Notes: a model not told the origin generated them from the letters alone. DNA of 64,000 nt from Adineta steineri (GCA_905250115.1 CAJNOI010000285.1:1-64000); one strand, 5' to 3'; shown: positions 1 through 13,679, numbered from the stretch's first letter. Translations and numbers: made by a program.

Positions 1-931
1 AAAAAAACAAATATTTTGTCACAAAAAACTTCATTGATTTGAGAGTTATCAATAATTTGGGTTTTATTTAATGAAAAAGAAAATTGAATTTAAATCATTT
101 TTCATAGAAACTTTTTATTCAAAATCAAAAATAAAGAAAATGTTGAATTTTTTCATTTGAAATTGAAATGAATTCAATTTGTCTTTGAAAAATAAAACAA
201 ATCTCTTTTATATCAAAAATCAAAGTTAAATTTTGGATCATTTCATAATATTTAGTATCAACGTTTTTGTTTTATTTCAATTTCTTGTTCATTTTTCTTC
301 TGTAATTATTGTTTTTGCTTTTCATTTAAATGAAAATGTTCATCGATTCATCTTGAAATTTATTTTTATTGATTCTATTTTGCCAAATCAATTTTCACTT
401 CAATTTTCACTAACTAATTTTTTAAAATCGAACTAATAAAATTGAAAAATGATAAAATTTGGTAATTTATTAAACAAAAATCTTTTCAACATTTGTTTTA
501 TTCAGTAAAATACATTACAATCAAATTTCTGTAAAATATTTCTTTTCTCTTCAGCTTTAGACAATTTGATTATTTTCATCAAAAATAAAAATATTCAAAT
601 AGAATTTTCTAAGATACAAAAACTTCTATTCAAATAATTTTTATTTCAATTCAATTCAAACTACAAAATATTTTCTTTCCTTCTGTAATATTCGACAAAA
701 ACTAACAAAAGACGAAGAATTTAACATTTATTTATTTGAATTTTTTAATCAAAACTATCAAATTAAATTCAATTTTCATGAAAAAAAAACCCAAAAAAAT
801 TTTCTTCGTTGTTTTGTCAAAATATGTCTTTTGCTTCAAACTTTTACTGATTTCTTTCATTGATTTTCAATAATAAAACTGTATTTTTTCTTTTATTTCT
901 CGATTATTTATTCAATAAAAAATTTCATTCA
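1..931. other. AT-rich non-coding DNA
   Basis: Low-complexity A/T-rich sequence with many TTTTATTT and AAAATCAAA runs. I see no exon with splice sites, no RNA gene and no repeat shared with the rest of the window. It lies 3' of the NHL receptor gene and may hold its polyadenylation region. Confidence 0.5.
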
Positions 932-3900
932 CTAAATTAATTCAAATTTTTGAATTCGCTGATTTCTACCATCAGCAACATAAAGATTTCCTTCATCATC
1001 AAAAGATAAACCACAGGGGTGATATAATTGATTTGGTTGATTTCCTTGACCATTTCCACCAACAACAATTTCACCTTCTTCTTTTCCTTCACGCCAACGC
1101 ATTACTCGAGCATTCCCACGATCTACCACATAGATTTGACCCAAATCATCAACAATTACTCCGTCTGGATAAAACAATTGATTGAGATTTCCTCCCATAC
1201 CATTTCCTTCAGCCACAATTCTTCCTTCTTTTGCATCTTTTCTCCATTTCATCACACGATAATTATCTCTATCTGATACATAAACAGATTGATCTTTATC
1301 AACAAAGATATAAGTAGGCCAAATGAATTGATTGAGTTGATTTCCTCTTCCATTTCCACCTGCCACTACAATTCCTTCGTTGTTATACTCTCCCATTTTC
1401 CATCGTCTGACTTCACTCTTCTCAACATCAGAAACATAAAGAAATCCATGCTTATCCATTGCCAAGCCGATACAGCGAATATTTTCAATGAGAATTTGTT
1501 GATTTTGATTCATCCATTGAATCACTCGTTTGCTCGCATAATTAGCAATGATAATCGAATGATTTTGTTGATCAACAATTATATTTATTGGCCAACTCAA
1601 TTGATTCATTTGATTTCCTTGCCCATTTCCACCTGCAATGACTTGTCCTTCTTTTGCATTATATTTCCATTCAACAATACGATGATTATCGTGATCAGCA
1701 ATGAAAATATTTTTGTTTTTATCAATAAAGATTTGAGTAGGGAGATTGAGTTGATTTAATTCTTGTCCTTCTCCATTTCCACCAGCCACAGTGATGCCAT
1801 CTTGTTTCCATTTGTTGAATTTTGGTTCTAGAAAAGAATGAAAACAAAAGATTTTGATGAAAAGAAGAAGAAGAAGAAAACTGTTTTTTATCGACGAAAT
1901 AAAAGAAAAGATTAGTTTTCAATGAAACTTTGAGTTTGTTTTTTTGCTGAAGTTGAATTGTAAATGAAGTCAGTGACAGAGCCGGTGGAAGGAGGGCATT
2001 CAACCACGCCCTCTCATAGCAAGATTTTGAAAAATATGTTTTTCTAATACAAAATCTTATTATTCTTTTTAGTGGAATATTCTATGAGATATACCTTGTT
2101 GTTTGGAAAGCATAAGTACTTTTTAAATAAATAAAAACACATTTAATATTAGCTTCAGCTAGATTCTAGAGATTTCTCAGTTTCATATTTCACTCATTCG
2201 ATAACGTAAGGTGCAAACAATGCAAAATTATACCAAAAGTTTTTTTCGCTTTTGCACACATGGCTGGATAGAGCTCATCGAGCTGAGTAGGAATGTGTCA
2301 GTTTTTATATTTTTTTCGAAAGATTTTTGTTGATAAATTTCGATCTTTTTCTAAAGTGCTCAAAGACTCATTTTCCTCAAAAAACCATTAGAAAAAACTC
2401 ATTTCTTAATGTTTTTTCACTTTTGAATCCCTTACATTTTACAAGCATATTTTCACTAAGGAATAACCAAAAAAAGGTCAGATCGATGCAGTTTTTCACG
2501 ATAAATCTAAATATATTGTTTTCATAGTCCGAAGAAATGTAAACGCTCTCTAAAGTTGGAAAAAAACATTAAAAGATGAGTTTTTTAAATATTTTTTTTC
2601 AAGAAAATGGAACTTTCAGCACTTTGGATAAAGTATAAAAACTGACCAATTCTTACTCAACTCGACGGGCTCTATCCAACCTACTGTGAAAAAGTGAAAA
2701 AAATACTTCCTAAGATGCACTAAAATGGTTACGGCGGCTGAACCCTTTGCCGTCCTCTAGCTCAAAATCCTGGCTTCGCCACTGGAATGAATGTGACTGT
2801 GCATGAGAGTATATAATGCGCACATCATTCTCATGAAAAAATCGATGTTTATGAAAAATGTGTTTCTTGAGTATTAAGTTAGTATTTTATCCAACTACAA
2901 TTTCTTTTGAACATGTCGATTCTATATAAACGCTACCTGAAACATGAGATTAGGTGTTCATATCAACTGGTACTTCTACGTGTATAATCATACCGATAAA
3001 TCAGATTAAAACTGACCATATCATGAATAAATATAGATTAAAACCTACTGTTTCAGTTATAAAAGAGGATTTTTCCTGGATTCACTTCTGTTCTCAAATA
3101 AGCAACTATGATCAGCTAGAAATGTTTAGTATGCGTGTTTGCCTAAATTTTAATGTGAGTAATTGATAGAGATGGTACTTTTAATAGACTCGTGCTGACA
3201 GTGTACTACGAGAAATAGTGATAGCTATAAATAGCACTGGATATAAGTCTTCAAAGATGACTCAATAAATATTACATTTCTTACATGATCTGGTTGATGC
3301 AAGATAGTACTCATGGATATTTCCAATTATCTTCTATGCTATATTTACAAGCGATGACGCTATCTGACTTTATTTAATCATAGTATCCATCATTATCAAC
3401 CTTTTCCGATGTAATGAGGAGTTCCTAAAGTGATCACTGAATTCTACCATGTGAGAATCTATTTTATCGACAACATATTTGCATAATACTGTCGAAATCG
3501 ATAGACATATCCAATATTTGACTATTCGTAAATGAAATTAATTCATTAAAATTTGATCCTATTTCTAGCCCTCATACAAAGTTCTCTGATGTTCTGAATC
3601 TAGATGAGGAATACTGGACAGCTAATATCAAAACTTTTAGACTTGGTTATTTGTGATACTCATCGTTTAGGCTATTTCAGATCATCCAGCATATTACTAA
3701 CCTGACGTTGTTGATGTTGATGTTGATGTTGTTGGTAACGTTGTTGTTGAAGTTGATGTGGTAGTTGATTCTAAATTGCAAAAATGACTTTAGAAAGAGA
3801 CTTAGTGATTGCATAAGGCTTTATTCCTAACTTCTTTCGTCGTCGTCTTCTTCTTCTTTTTCTCCAACCATCTATCGACTATAAATATGAGTGCATTACA

Positions 3901-5363
3901 ATAACACAGGAAATCCTGAGATGCCTTGTATTATAATTGTAATTCTATGATCTTTACTTTAGTCCTAGTAGTACTATGAGGGTCATTTTTGTCCGTTCTG
4001 TTGAGGGAATATACAGTGATAAAAACAGGCTTGACAGTACGAGGGTTAATTACATCTCGACTATAATAATTTTGACAACTCATTTTACATTTTTTATAGG
4101 TTTAATAATGAAACATTTACAGAATTGTAGAAATTAACTGATATAGCATTTGTATACTCCCATTGTTCTTGAAATATTTCATTTTTATTCAAGATGACAT
4201 TCCGGCCAGAAATTTAGGGTGTGGGTGTAGATGTGAAAACAATACACTACTCACACCCACAATCACCCACACCCACACTCACACCCTCTTGGGCAATACG
4301 CTGTAAATTTATATACAATATTGATTAAATTCTTTCTGAAATACGTCAATGCCAATTTTATTTCATCGAATAATTCTCTGGATCTTTTTTTGTTATTTTT
4401 GCAATTTTTGATAGTATTGATTCTTTAGTTTGAATAGGGCCATTTCAACTCCCACAGAGATTTCATTTACTAGAATATTTTCAAAGTAGAATTCGTAAAA
4501 TAAGCCTCAAAACAAACAGTTCGACTCAAAAAGGTTTGTTCTCCGGCGATGCCTTTAGTTAGATGTTTTGTTCTTTAATTTAATTTATTAGGAAACTCGA
4601 TATCCCTCAGAAATCATTGAAATTACTAAATAAGGCCTATGATGAGAAAAATTTCTAGATTTTCGTTTCAGTAAGACATGGAGTGTTCTGTAGACTATAT
4701 AAACTCTGATAATTTGTGTGAGAATGTGATGAACAGAAAACAAATCTATCAATCATAAACAAATATCGAAAATTTCACTCATGTTGTGTTTATTCGTGTA
4801 GGAAGGAGTAATACAATCGAGCTGAAAATCTCAGCTAATACTAACGTTACTACTATCTATAACATACAAAAAATATTGAACGAAACCTGACATGTCCAAT
4901 TATTACTGATATCTGATTTTCTCAGAGAACTATTCTTAATACATATTCTTTCACATGCTAAAAATTCCACTATGGATGTCAGAAAAACTTTTCATATCGT
5001 TGCTTAGAACTATGATGTATAAGTTGTTATCATAAACAATGAAGTCCTACTTCTGTCATTTGAAATAATGTATCATATATAAACTTCAAAATAGATGATT
5101 GTCTCATCTTAACTACCTGTTGTTACTTTCATTTCTTCTGTTGTTGATATTTTTTTGCTGTTTGTCTTTGTTCTTTTAACGATAACTATGGAAATCATTG
5201 TTGTTATAATAAGCACAATAATAATAAACGTGATCCACGCCTTTTTTCTTCTTTTCAGATATTCACATCTAGAATAAGAAATCTTTTTGATTATTGTTGT
5301 CTACAATTCATAAGATACATACAATGTTTCTGGTTGAGTTGCATTCGAAGTAACTGTTTCAGA
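932..5363 (-). CDS. Single-pass membrane protein with Ser/Thr linker and NHL-repeat ectodomain (copy A)
   Basis: I join four exons on the minus strand: 5363-5323 (41 nt, reads SETVTSNATQPETL), 5268-5117 (TM exon, a basic CEYLKRRKKAW stretch then about 20 hydrophobic residues), 3770-3702 (Ser/Thr-rich linker) and 1827-932 (297 codons plus stop). Every junction has AG acceptor and GT donor and the phases agree (2, 1, 1). The last exon holds about six NHL repeats: GGNGxGNQxNQL loops, then FVDKxxxVYVSDxxNxRVxxW blades, so a six-bladed propeller is likely. The basic stretch before the TM segment predicts a cytoplasmic N-terminus and an extracellular propeller. The first exon with the start codon was not found. 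NHL propellers bind proteins or glycans; the ligand is unknown. Copies B and C share the first three exons. Confidence 0.75.
2245..2705. mobile_element. Foldback / MITE-like element
   Basis: The left arm around 2256-2313 (containing GGCTGGATAGAGCTC) matches the reverse complement of the right arm around 2630-2695 (GGGCTCTATCCAACC). A second nested arm pair occurs near 2392-2420 and 2560-2595 (AAAAAACTCATTTCTTAATG against its complement). No ORF is present. Ends and target duplication are not certain. It lies inside the last intron of the NHL gene. Confidence 0.55.
4219..4293. repeat. TGTGGG-like head-to-head tract
   Basis: A G-rich tract (GGGTGTGGGTGTAGATGTG) is followed after about 15 nt by the C-rich complement, ending in CACACCCTC. 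It would fold into a hairpin. It belongs to the dispersed family described in the findings. Confidence 0.7.
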
Positions 5364-6197
5364 CTAAAATAATCAACAGAGACAAATATTATATTTTATA
5401 GTTTTTTCTTTTTCTCAATAAATTACATCATCAACAACTCCTATTCTGTTGTGGTTGTTGTTGTTCATTGTTGATATCTTGTTGAACGTTTAATACTTTT
5501 ACAATCTAAAATCGACAAAAGTATTTTCTCATTTATAGATTTTCAGTCATTAATAACATAATTGTAAAGAAACTAAACTGTTTATTTGCATATCTTTTCA
5601 CAAAAAATCATTTGTGTTTCTCATTAATTGTTCAAATCTATATTTCAAGTAATATCTAATATTCCTTACCGATTAATCTGGTGACACAAAAAGCAGACTT
5701 AGATATTGTTGTTCTCACTTACAAGTTTTTCATTCCATTTTCAACTAGAACATCATTGAAATAATAGAAAAAATATTTATCATACTCTGTCTTAACTAAT
5801 CAGTTCTTTTCTTGACGTATACTATTGTGTTAATGTAAAACATTTCTAACAAAACATCATATGTCAATAAAAACAATCAGCTCACTTCCTTTTTCAATGT
5901 TAATTTTCAAAAAAACAACAACTCTTGTCAGGTAGAGTTGTTATCTCGTAGAAATGTGAAATTGTTTGAGACAATATTTAGTGTAATTATTATTAGTTAA
6001 TAAAATATTGAAAAATCAGCGCTGTTCAAAGGATATGCAACATTTTCTCACAGAGAAAAGAAGCTGATGTTAAAATGCTCCACTATTGACAACGATTCTT
6101 CTGAAATAATTGAGAATTAGACAATATTTACGATTAGAAATATCTTTAATTTGGATTTTCTTGTATGCAACAAGTATTTCACAGTATAAGTAAATGA

Positions 6198-6404
6198 TTA
6201 TGAAAGTAACATTGTGATTATCTTTGCATTGTTTCTTGATTTCTTATTCATTGATTTTTTAATTGGAAGTCGATTAAGAACATTGAAGAAAACTATAATC
6301 ATGATTCTAATTACAATCATAGTCATATGATATACATAGATTCTTTGAATAATTACATTTAGATGTGACTGTCGGTGATTTTGGATATCACATATATTTT
6401 TCAA
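6198..6404 (-). other. Short hydrophobic ORF conserved in the three copies (copy A, shifted)
   Basis: The reading frame contains RQSHLNVIIQRIYVYHMTM followed by a hydrophobic run (MIVIRIMIIVFF) and NRLP. It matches the frames at 35493-35870 and 44636-44920. Copy A lacks about 30 nt present in the other copies, which changes the C-terminal part. It could be an upstream exon of the receptor gene or only well-conserved flanking DNA. I do not recognise a domain. Confidence 0.25.
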
Positions 6405-8640
6405 TAGTCTCTAAACTACGCAAAATTATTTATGTTCTTTTAATCATTTTTCTCACTGGAGAAACAAAACTTCAGACTTGTTTGTTAATTTGCGATTGAA
6501 TATTTATGTAGCGAAAGCGAACATAAAAGAAACAGCAGTTATAGCAATACTGAATTATTTTATCGATGCAATATCTTTTCAACAATAATTTGATAACTAA
6601 CAACGTAGTTACAGCTTAACTCTATAGACTTTGAAATGAATGAAAAATAATAAAATATTTTGTTCAAATACATTCTTTTTTTTCTCAGGAAACTTTACAT
6701 TTCCTTCAAAAAGTGCTGATTTTCAATGTTTCTTTTATATGGAAAGATAATGATATTAACTGTTGTTTGAATTAATTTATGTCATATGCTACCTCGTAGA
6801 GTTTGATATTTACAATAGATATAACATTTTTATTCAAAACTGTTCTGGAAGAAGAAAGTGATGGTATTATTTTCATCAACATATGATGTTTCATCATAAA
6901 TATTCTATATTAAACCGATCATATGCAGTAAGCATCAGAATCATTCACTCATTATTATCTTTATTTTAAATGAAATGAATACATAAAAATAAAGTGAAAG
7001 ATATATCATTTGAGAATCCATTTCTTGATACTTAATAATTTAAGTAGTGTCGAACATAGTTGATGATTCTACTAAATATAATTATAAAACTAGAAAAGAA
7101 ATAAAAATGAAAAGAATTTCATTTGATTTCTAATGATTAATATTGAGAAAATGATCTTCTCATTTGTTATTATCAATAAATCATTATCTCTTATTGATAT
7201 ATTTGTCTTCTATTGAATGGAATATAAACAAGTTATTTATTTTTAGTTACATTCTCCAATCATTAACTATGAGAATTGACTCAAATGATAAAAAAAGTCT
7301 TCTCTATTTTTTTTTGGCTGAAAACTGAACAAAAGAAAAATAAAAGGTTTATTTTTTTCTCCATTCGCCTACCTAATGACGTCAATGGGAATTTTCTTTT
7401 TTGTTGAAATATTTGCTGCAAATACAACATTTGAATTTCACAATAAAGAAAAACAATAAATCTGTCTCCGTTTTCAAAACTAATATGAAATATCAGGGAT
7501 TATTTGTTGTAAATATAAAAATGTTCATGATATTGAAATGTTTGTAGGAAGGATGTGAAAACAAAGTGTTTCAAACACAACATAATGTTATTCTTGTTAA
7601 GAATACATCGCAAATCATGTCTTTACGAAGGAAATACAACACTTCCTAAACAATAAAATAGAAGTTTTTTGACAACAGAATGTTTTTGTTATTTTATATT
7701 TAGTTGAAAGAGAAAATATATCGGCAATGTCTGCTATTAAAAATGTATTGCACAATTAATTTTATTCTTTTGTTTCACAGATTTGATAAATAATAAGAAA
7801 AGTGTAGTTGTTGCTCTTCAGAATGAATCTTCATCAAATACTATTCAATAATATGAATATCATCGAAATACACAAAATCTATGAGGAGCGAATACATAAA
7901 CAAAAGAATTAGATTTGCACAGAATCATGTCACATTCAATAAAATCGACTGAAGTCATAGTTTTATTATCGTTTTAAAATTGTTCATCATGTTTCATGAT
8001 GACTAATTATGATCATATTAGCATAGTTATAAGTGACAATAATATATAAATCATTTCTTTTGTTCTATATTGACATGTACAAGAGAACGAAGAAGAAAAT
8101 ATCACACTGAGACTTTCAGATACATATGAGACTGATATTGTGGAATTCTGAATACTTTTTAATAACAACAACATTTTTACTGTTCAGTAAGAATTCAATC
8201 GATAAAATCAAAATGTTTTATTGTAATGAAGAATTAAACTATTGAAGAAGAATTGATTTATTCTATCAAATTCAAATAAATAGTTTTAGAAATTTATTTT
8301 TCTAGAAACAAAATTTTATCAAATAATAATCCAAGAAAATTGTGTAAAATTTAAAAATAAATTGAATGTTATACAAATTTATTTTTTCTCATAATTAACC
8401 GAATTACTGTTTATTTAAATAAAAAACTCAGTATATTTTATCAGATAAAATATTTGTAATGAAAAGATAATATATCACATCTAAATAAAATTATAAAACT
8501 ATTTAATAGACTGATTTGTTTTATTGGGATAAACACAAAACAATATTAAAACATATTTGTTCTAAGAAAAATTTCTTATCTATTTTTCAATTCTTCAAAT
8601 TTTATTTCATTAAAATTTTATTTTAGAATATTTTATTTAC

Positions 8641-9254
8641 AAGAAAACTAATCAATGACATAAATGTTCTTGATTATGTGTGATTCGATAGCTCACACGT
8701 TTTCTACAACAGACTATTCTATAATACACAATCATCGCAAACATGTGGCTGTGTGATTTCTCGTTTCATTGATACTCATCCCGACACCCGTCGTATAAGA
8801 TTTTATCAAACTCACAGACTATATAGTCATTGTCACTGACCGAAAGATTCAGATTAAAAGTTTCAAGAAATAATACGTAGACATTCATCCTTCTCATATA
8901 GTGATAAAGGTGGCTGTTTGTGGATGGGAGATGATTTAATTATCTACTGACCTATACTCACATCCTCAAAATGGATATTGTAAATAGTGGTTGACGTGAC
9001 TATGATAATAGATAAAGAACTAATTGTCTTCTTAATATATTTTCTGAGTCAGAAATATTAGTTAGTACTGCTATGAATTCATATTTAATTGATAAAGAAC
9101 CAGAAGAGAATTCAGCAGAAATCTTAGGTAAACCTAAATTTATATGACTCAGTGTTTTTGAAATAAATCTGTAAGATGAAATAATTCACTTTTCCAAATG
9201 GAAATGAAAATATATAGTAAATATTTGTTGATTATTATTTTTAAGTGGAGAACG
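8641..9254. other. Intergenic, no feature recognised
   Basis: Non-coding DNA between the end of copy A and the hAT-like element. I see no exon, RNA gene or clear repeat. Confidence 0.4.
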
Positions 9255-9262
9255 GCATACAT

Positions 9263-9874
9263 GAGCAGTCATCCTATTCCGCAATGTTGAACATTTCAGG
9301 AACCAGTTCCGCTCCGGAATCGATTCCGTTCAATTCCGGGAACTCGATCGACACATAATATCCGATACCCACTCGAAAATTGATCGAGTTCCGTCCAATT
9401 CCGGAATTGGTAGGAATTCCGTATAATTCCGGAATTGGTAGGAATTCCGGAATCGGTAGGAATTCCGTGTAATTCCGTAATTAGAAGCAGTTCACGCAAT
9501 TCCGGAATTGGTGGGAATCGGTAGGAATTCCCAGGAATTCCGTCCAATTCCACTGAATTCCGTCTTGGTGCAATTCCCGGAATTCCGTGACGGAATTAGA
9601 TCGTATCCAAACGGGATAACTTATCAACACAACACAACAAATGTGGGTGAGGTGGATGGTGTGATTCCGGTACGGAATTCCGAAATCGGAACCAATTCCC
9701 GCAATTCCGGAATCGGTAGGAATTCCGTGCAATTCCGGAATCGGTCGAGCTCGATCAATCTCGACTGGGTGTCTTATGTTGTGTGTTGATCGAGTTCCCG
9801 GAATTGGACGGAATCGATTCCGGTGCGGAACTGATTCCTCCAATGTTCAACATCGCGGAATAGGATGTATTCTC
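9263..9874. mobile_element. hAT-like nonautonomous element with GGAATTCCG subrepeats
   Basis: The element is bounded by a perfect 8-bp direct repeat GCATACAT at 9255-9262 and 9875-9882. The terminal inverted repeats are about 140 bp: the left end starts GAGCAGTCATCCTATTCCGC and the complement of the right end starts GAGAATACATCCTATTCCGC, and the match continues inward past ATGTTGAACATT and GGGAACTCGATC. The core is made of many copies of GGAATTCCG and CCGGAATTGGTAGGAATTCC, so it is strongly self-complementary and more GC-rich than its surroundings. There is no transposase. An 8-bp duplication is typical of hAT elements, but the ends lack the usual CAGGG start, so the superfamily is inferred. 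Confidence 0.8.
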
Positions 9875-9882
9875 GCATACAT

Positions 9883-10624
9883 ATATCATTGGATGCTACA
9901 AATGATGGTGTATTATATAGATCAAAATCATCAATTGAAAAAGAGATAGAATTAATAGTTTTACTTTATTCATAATGGAAACAAATGATATATCATTATT
10001 ATATGTTCCATGGTTATATTGGTTAACAATATGGACAAACATTAATATAATATGTTGAGCAATGAGTTTCAAAAAAGACATTAAAAGCTAAAATTGCATG
10101 CTTTGGATGACATACACTTATTGTTGGTACACAAACAAAAGCTTCTCATTTGAAAAAAGCACTACGAGTAATTATTAAAAATTATTTCAAAATCAACACT
10201 AACATTTCAGCTTTGATGTGATTACGAGATTTGAAGTGATGATTTACTCTCCTACGGTTTATTGAAATTTATTTGATTGAAGAAAATTCGTATTTCGAGA
10301 ATAAATCTCAATGAAATATTTTACTTGATATTAATATGAAAGCAAAAGTGAAATAGAATCAAATTAGATTATTTGCTTCTTTTTCCGTTTTTGACAGTAC
10401 TATGACAAAATAAGACGTTTAAATTGAGAACTGATTTTTTTGTATTATCTTAATAAGTTGATATGAAAGAAAGAAAGAAAGAAGTGTACAAAGTATAGAA
10501 TCAATGTAGTGTGAAAAGTATTTCCGAAAGGTTTTATTTTAACGTATCTATATAAAAATTTGAAATTATCGTTGAATACACGGACACATGATTTGATTAT
10601 GTTTTTTAATGAGATATTTTTCTT
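9883..10624. other. Intergenic, no feature recognised
   Basis: AT-rich DNA with scattered short frames but no splice-supported exon. A short GAAA-type run occurs near 10465-10485. Confidence 0.4.
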
Positions 10625-10761
10625 GAGGGTGTGTGGCGTGTAGGTGTGAGTGTGTGTAAGGTGTAGATGTGGACAGGTGGGTGTCAGTGCGAGTCGGTGT
10701 GGGTGTCGGTAGTGCTGAATCAAGAAAGGATTTCCACACTGGCACCCACAGCCACACCCTC
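10625..10761. repeat. TGTGGG-like head-to-head tract
   Basis: It starts TCTTGAGGGTGTG and ends CCACACCCTCAAGAT, so the termini are inverted copies of each other. The interior is mostly degenerate GTGTGGGTG units on the plus strand with a short C-rich end. Long frames on the minus strand here (His/Thr/Pro-rich) are products of the repeat and not genes. Confidence 0.75.
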
Positions 10762-11308
10762 AAGATAAATGATGTTGATTAGTGGACTGCATAAGATATT
10801 AATATCTAATGGTAACTTTGTAGGTAGGCTTAGAGTGATTCCAACTCGTATTAATTTTTCAAGCTTTTCTTTCTCAGAACTTTTACTTTATTTACCCATC
10901 TCAGTACAGTTCTACATACGAAAATCATTAGCATAACACTCATCTATGGAAAAATAAATCCTGAAGATTTTCAAAGTCGACATTACAGGATGAAAATTTG
11001 ACTTTTCAATTCGCTGTTATTAGTACACACTAGTCTGGAAAATATTCTCAAATAAATGTCACATATCATGATTTTGTTGATTTTTTACTCGTCGTCTTGA
11101 AACAACATTAATAATTAAGTATGTTCTTTAACTATTTTAAACAGATATTTTATATGTTGATTAATGCAAACTGAGAATATTGAATAATATAGGAAGTTAT
11201 TTTCGTTGTATTCTATCTGATAAAATATATCCTTATTTAAATAACGATCTGTGATAGTTTATTTGAAAATATTTACCATATATTAACTTCTATGTATTCT
11301 CTTAATAG

Positions 11309-13320
11309 ATGAACTCAACTAACGTAAATCTATGGCAAAAATGGATTGGTATTATCTGGCTTTTGATCCAAGTCAATCTTGTCAGCGCACATATTTTTGA
11401 CTTTGCAGCACTTTTTAAAATACTACCAAAATATGGTTTCTATAATAAATATTGTCAATCATCAAATGCAATTAATTCAACAGAAGAAGACTACAGTGAT
11501 CAAACGCAACAATATCAAGTAAAGCTTTTTACAAATATTTCAAAGTTTCTTTATTTTAAAAGCTTGTATTATAGAATACATTGACTTTAGTCATAATATT
11601 TTTTAATTTACTATCGATATTCATCGGTATATTGATTGATATGTATGGTGATCGTTTTGTTAAATTGATTGCAATGTAATTCTTCTATTGTACTATACTT
11701 GATTTTCAACATTGTTTCTGGAGTATTTCATGTTATCGATGGTTAGCATTGGCTCTTGTTAAATCTGATAATTTCCTCAAACAAACAAAAAGAAGAAATT
11801 TTCACTAATTTTATTTGCTTTTTACATCGAGATTCTCTATGATTTGTTCACACATTGTTTACAGCACTATTTGGTATCACTGTACAAATAAGTAGTTATG
11901 TGACATTTAATTATCTTACTGACGGACGTACACTTTTTTTTAATTTTACTTGTTGGTTCAGATTTATCAGCATCGATCTGGTATTCCGTTTTTCAGGTAA
12001 CTTTCTTATTAAAATATGATTACGTTCCCTACACAAGTTATATAGATTTTAATTGATAATAATAAATTAACATTATCTCAATTATCTTATATTTGAATGT
12101 GATTCAGAGTATTGATGTTTATCTCATCATTTTTGTTTCTTGATTGAAAACTTTCAATCTTGAATCTTGTATATACACTCGACATAAGATCAGAACATAT
12201 GAACACGATACCAATAGGTGATATGTAAATAAAATCTATAAGGAGCATTAAAAAAATAAATGATATGTAATGATTCTTATGAGACAAGCTAATCAATTAA
12301 AATTTTAGAATCGATCAAACCTGAGTATTTGAGATTTCAATCAAGTATTACTATAACTGTAAGTGTTTTTTTTCGATTATTTATTTTTTCAATATTTGTC
12401 AATAACAAACAATCGACTAAACTATCTAGGAGCATTTTGATTAAGATCACTTGATATGAAGTAGTATGCTCGTATCGTCTTCGCTATTTAGTCTGATACA
12501 AAATTATCGTATAAAATTATTTAATTATAATTTACACAAAAGATAACAAAGAAAATAATTTTACAATGTATCTATTAGTATATATATCAAAATAAATTTC
12601 TTTCTGGTGATAGATATACATTTGCATTCAATATGACATCCTTATCTCAAATAGTTCTTTGTCCAATCATTGGTTTTCTCCTTGCATTTGGAGCAGGACA
12701 GAGTATGTGTTAACGCTTACAAATAAATATTGTACATAATTATTAACATAATTTGATTTAGATTCAAAACAAAAACTATTGAATACTTCAATTGTTCAAA
12801 CATGTGCATAGATTTTGAATATAATAATATGTATTATTTGTATGTTTGCCGAATCTACTATTATCATTTCTGCATTAGTTTTTAACTACATTAGTTGTTC
12901 GATGATTGTAGCTCGTTCACAAACAGTTATTTCTACGTTGTAAGTAACTAAGATAACAATTCTTTTCTTCATAAATAGAAAATTCAAATTAATGTTTTTT
13001 TCTCTATTTTGTTTGGTTCTTCATCTGAATATATTGACACATTGACTGGTATTATGTGGAGGTCAGCAGGAGTTATTACTTGCATTCAATATGGACTCGT
13101 TCATTTAATAACAGATGTATCACGATCGTGGAGAGTGAGAATCTTCGAATATATATGAATTTAATATTCTCGACACCTATTTTCATTTAAGCCTGGGTTA
13201 TCGTTTTGATCTTGATTATATTTATGGCATGCCATTTAATACAAACATGATGTAATACTCTCAAAAAATTTCGAAAGCATATAGAAGCTGTTCAATCGGA
13301 TGTCATCAATTCAAGATTTT
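11309..13320 (+). pseudogene. Relic of an MFS transporter, SLC43-like
   Basis: The first exon (11309-11519) reads like the start of an SLC43-type facilitator: KWIGIIWLLIQVNLVSAHIF then FDFAALFKILPKYGFYNKYC. Later fragments in different frames continue the fold: IFIGILIDMYGDRFVKLIAM near 11620-11680, VGSDLSASIWYSVFQ near 11955-11996, MTSLSQIVLCPIIGFLLAFG near 12630-12700, LTGIMWRSAGVITCIQYGL near 13045-13100 and AWVIVLILIIFMACHLIQT near 13195-13250. Stops and frame changes separate them, and no consistent intron phases join them all. I infer a decayed gene. A heavily spliced intact gene is less likely. The substrate cannot be inferred; SLC43 members move amino acids or nucleobases. Confidence 0.55.
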
Positions 13321-13679
13321 AAAAATCAATTATTTAAAATTTATATAAACATCACAGTACTTTACAATAAATAAATATAAAATTCATTACTCAATGCATG
13401 ATTATTTATTAAAAGTTAAATGTCAATATGCGAGCATTTTTGTATCTACAAATCATTAGAAAAAAAGAATCGAAACTTTTTAGATTGATCTTTATGTGGT
13501 TGAAATAAACACGCTCAGGGTTTGTTTTGAGAATGTATTCTGGCCATATCTAACTCAGACCCGAAAATAACTCATTGTTTTTATTTTTCTTCTCTAAAGT
13601 CTTTTCTATTCTAAGATATACAAAAGAAATAATCGATATACTATTTTTACTTAGAACTATATGTTAATTTGATCATAAT

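Larger units (their letters stand above)
2786..8640 (-). repeat. Copy A of a receptor-family duplication unit
   Basis: This stretch aligns by eye with 29630-38220 (copy B) and, in part, with 42880-46475 (copy C). It includes the introns, the three small shared exons and several kilobases upstream of them. Part of the upstream end also occurs inverted at 13680-14580. Identity varies along the unit from near-perfect to weak. The C-terminal NHL exon is outside the shared part. Confidence 0.8.

Noticed and set aside
1028..1759. Plus-strand frames opposite the NHL exon
   Set aside because: Shadows of the minus-strand coding exon; they have no domain and no splice sites.
1722..2003. Frame with hydrophobic start just upstream of the NHL exon as an N-terminal exon
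   Set aside because: It reads through the intron acceptor at 1828-1829, and the linker exon at 3702-3770 gives a better phase-matched upstream exon.
6198..6404. GPCR assignment for the conserved hydrophobic frames
   Set aside because: Only one or two hydrophobic runs and no receptor motifs; not enough to name a family.
10445..10763. His/Thr/Pro-rich minus-strand frames
   Set aside because: They are translations of the GTGTGG repeat tract.
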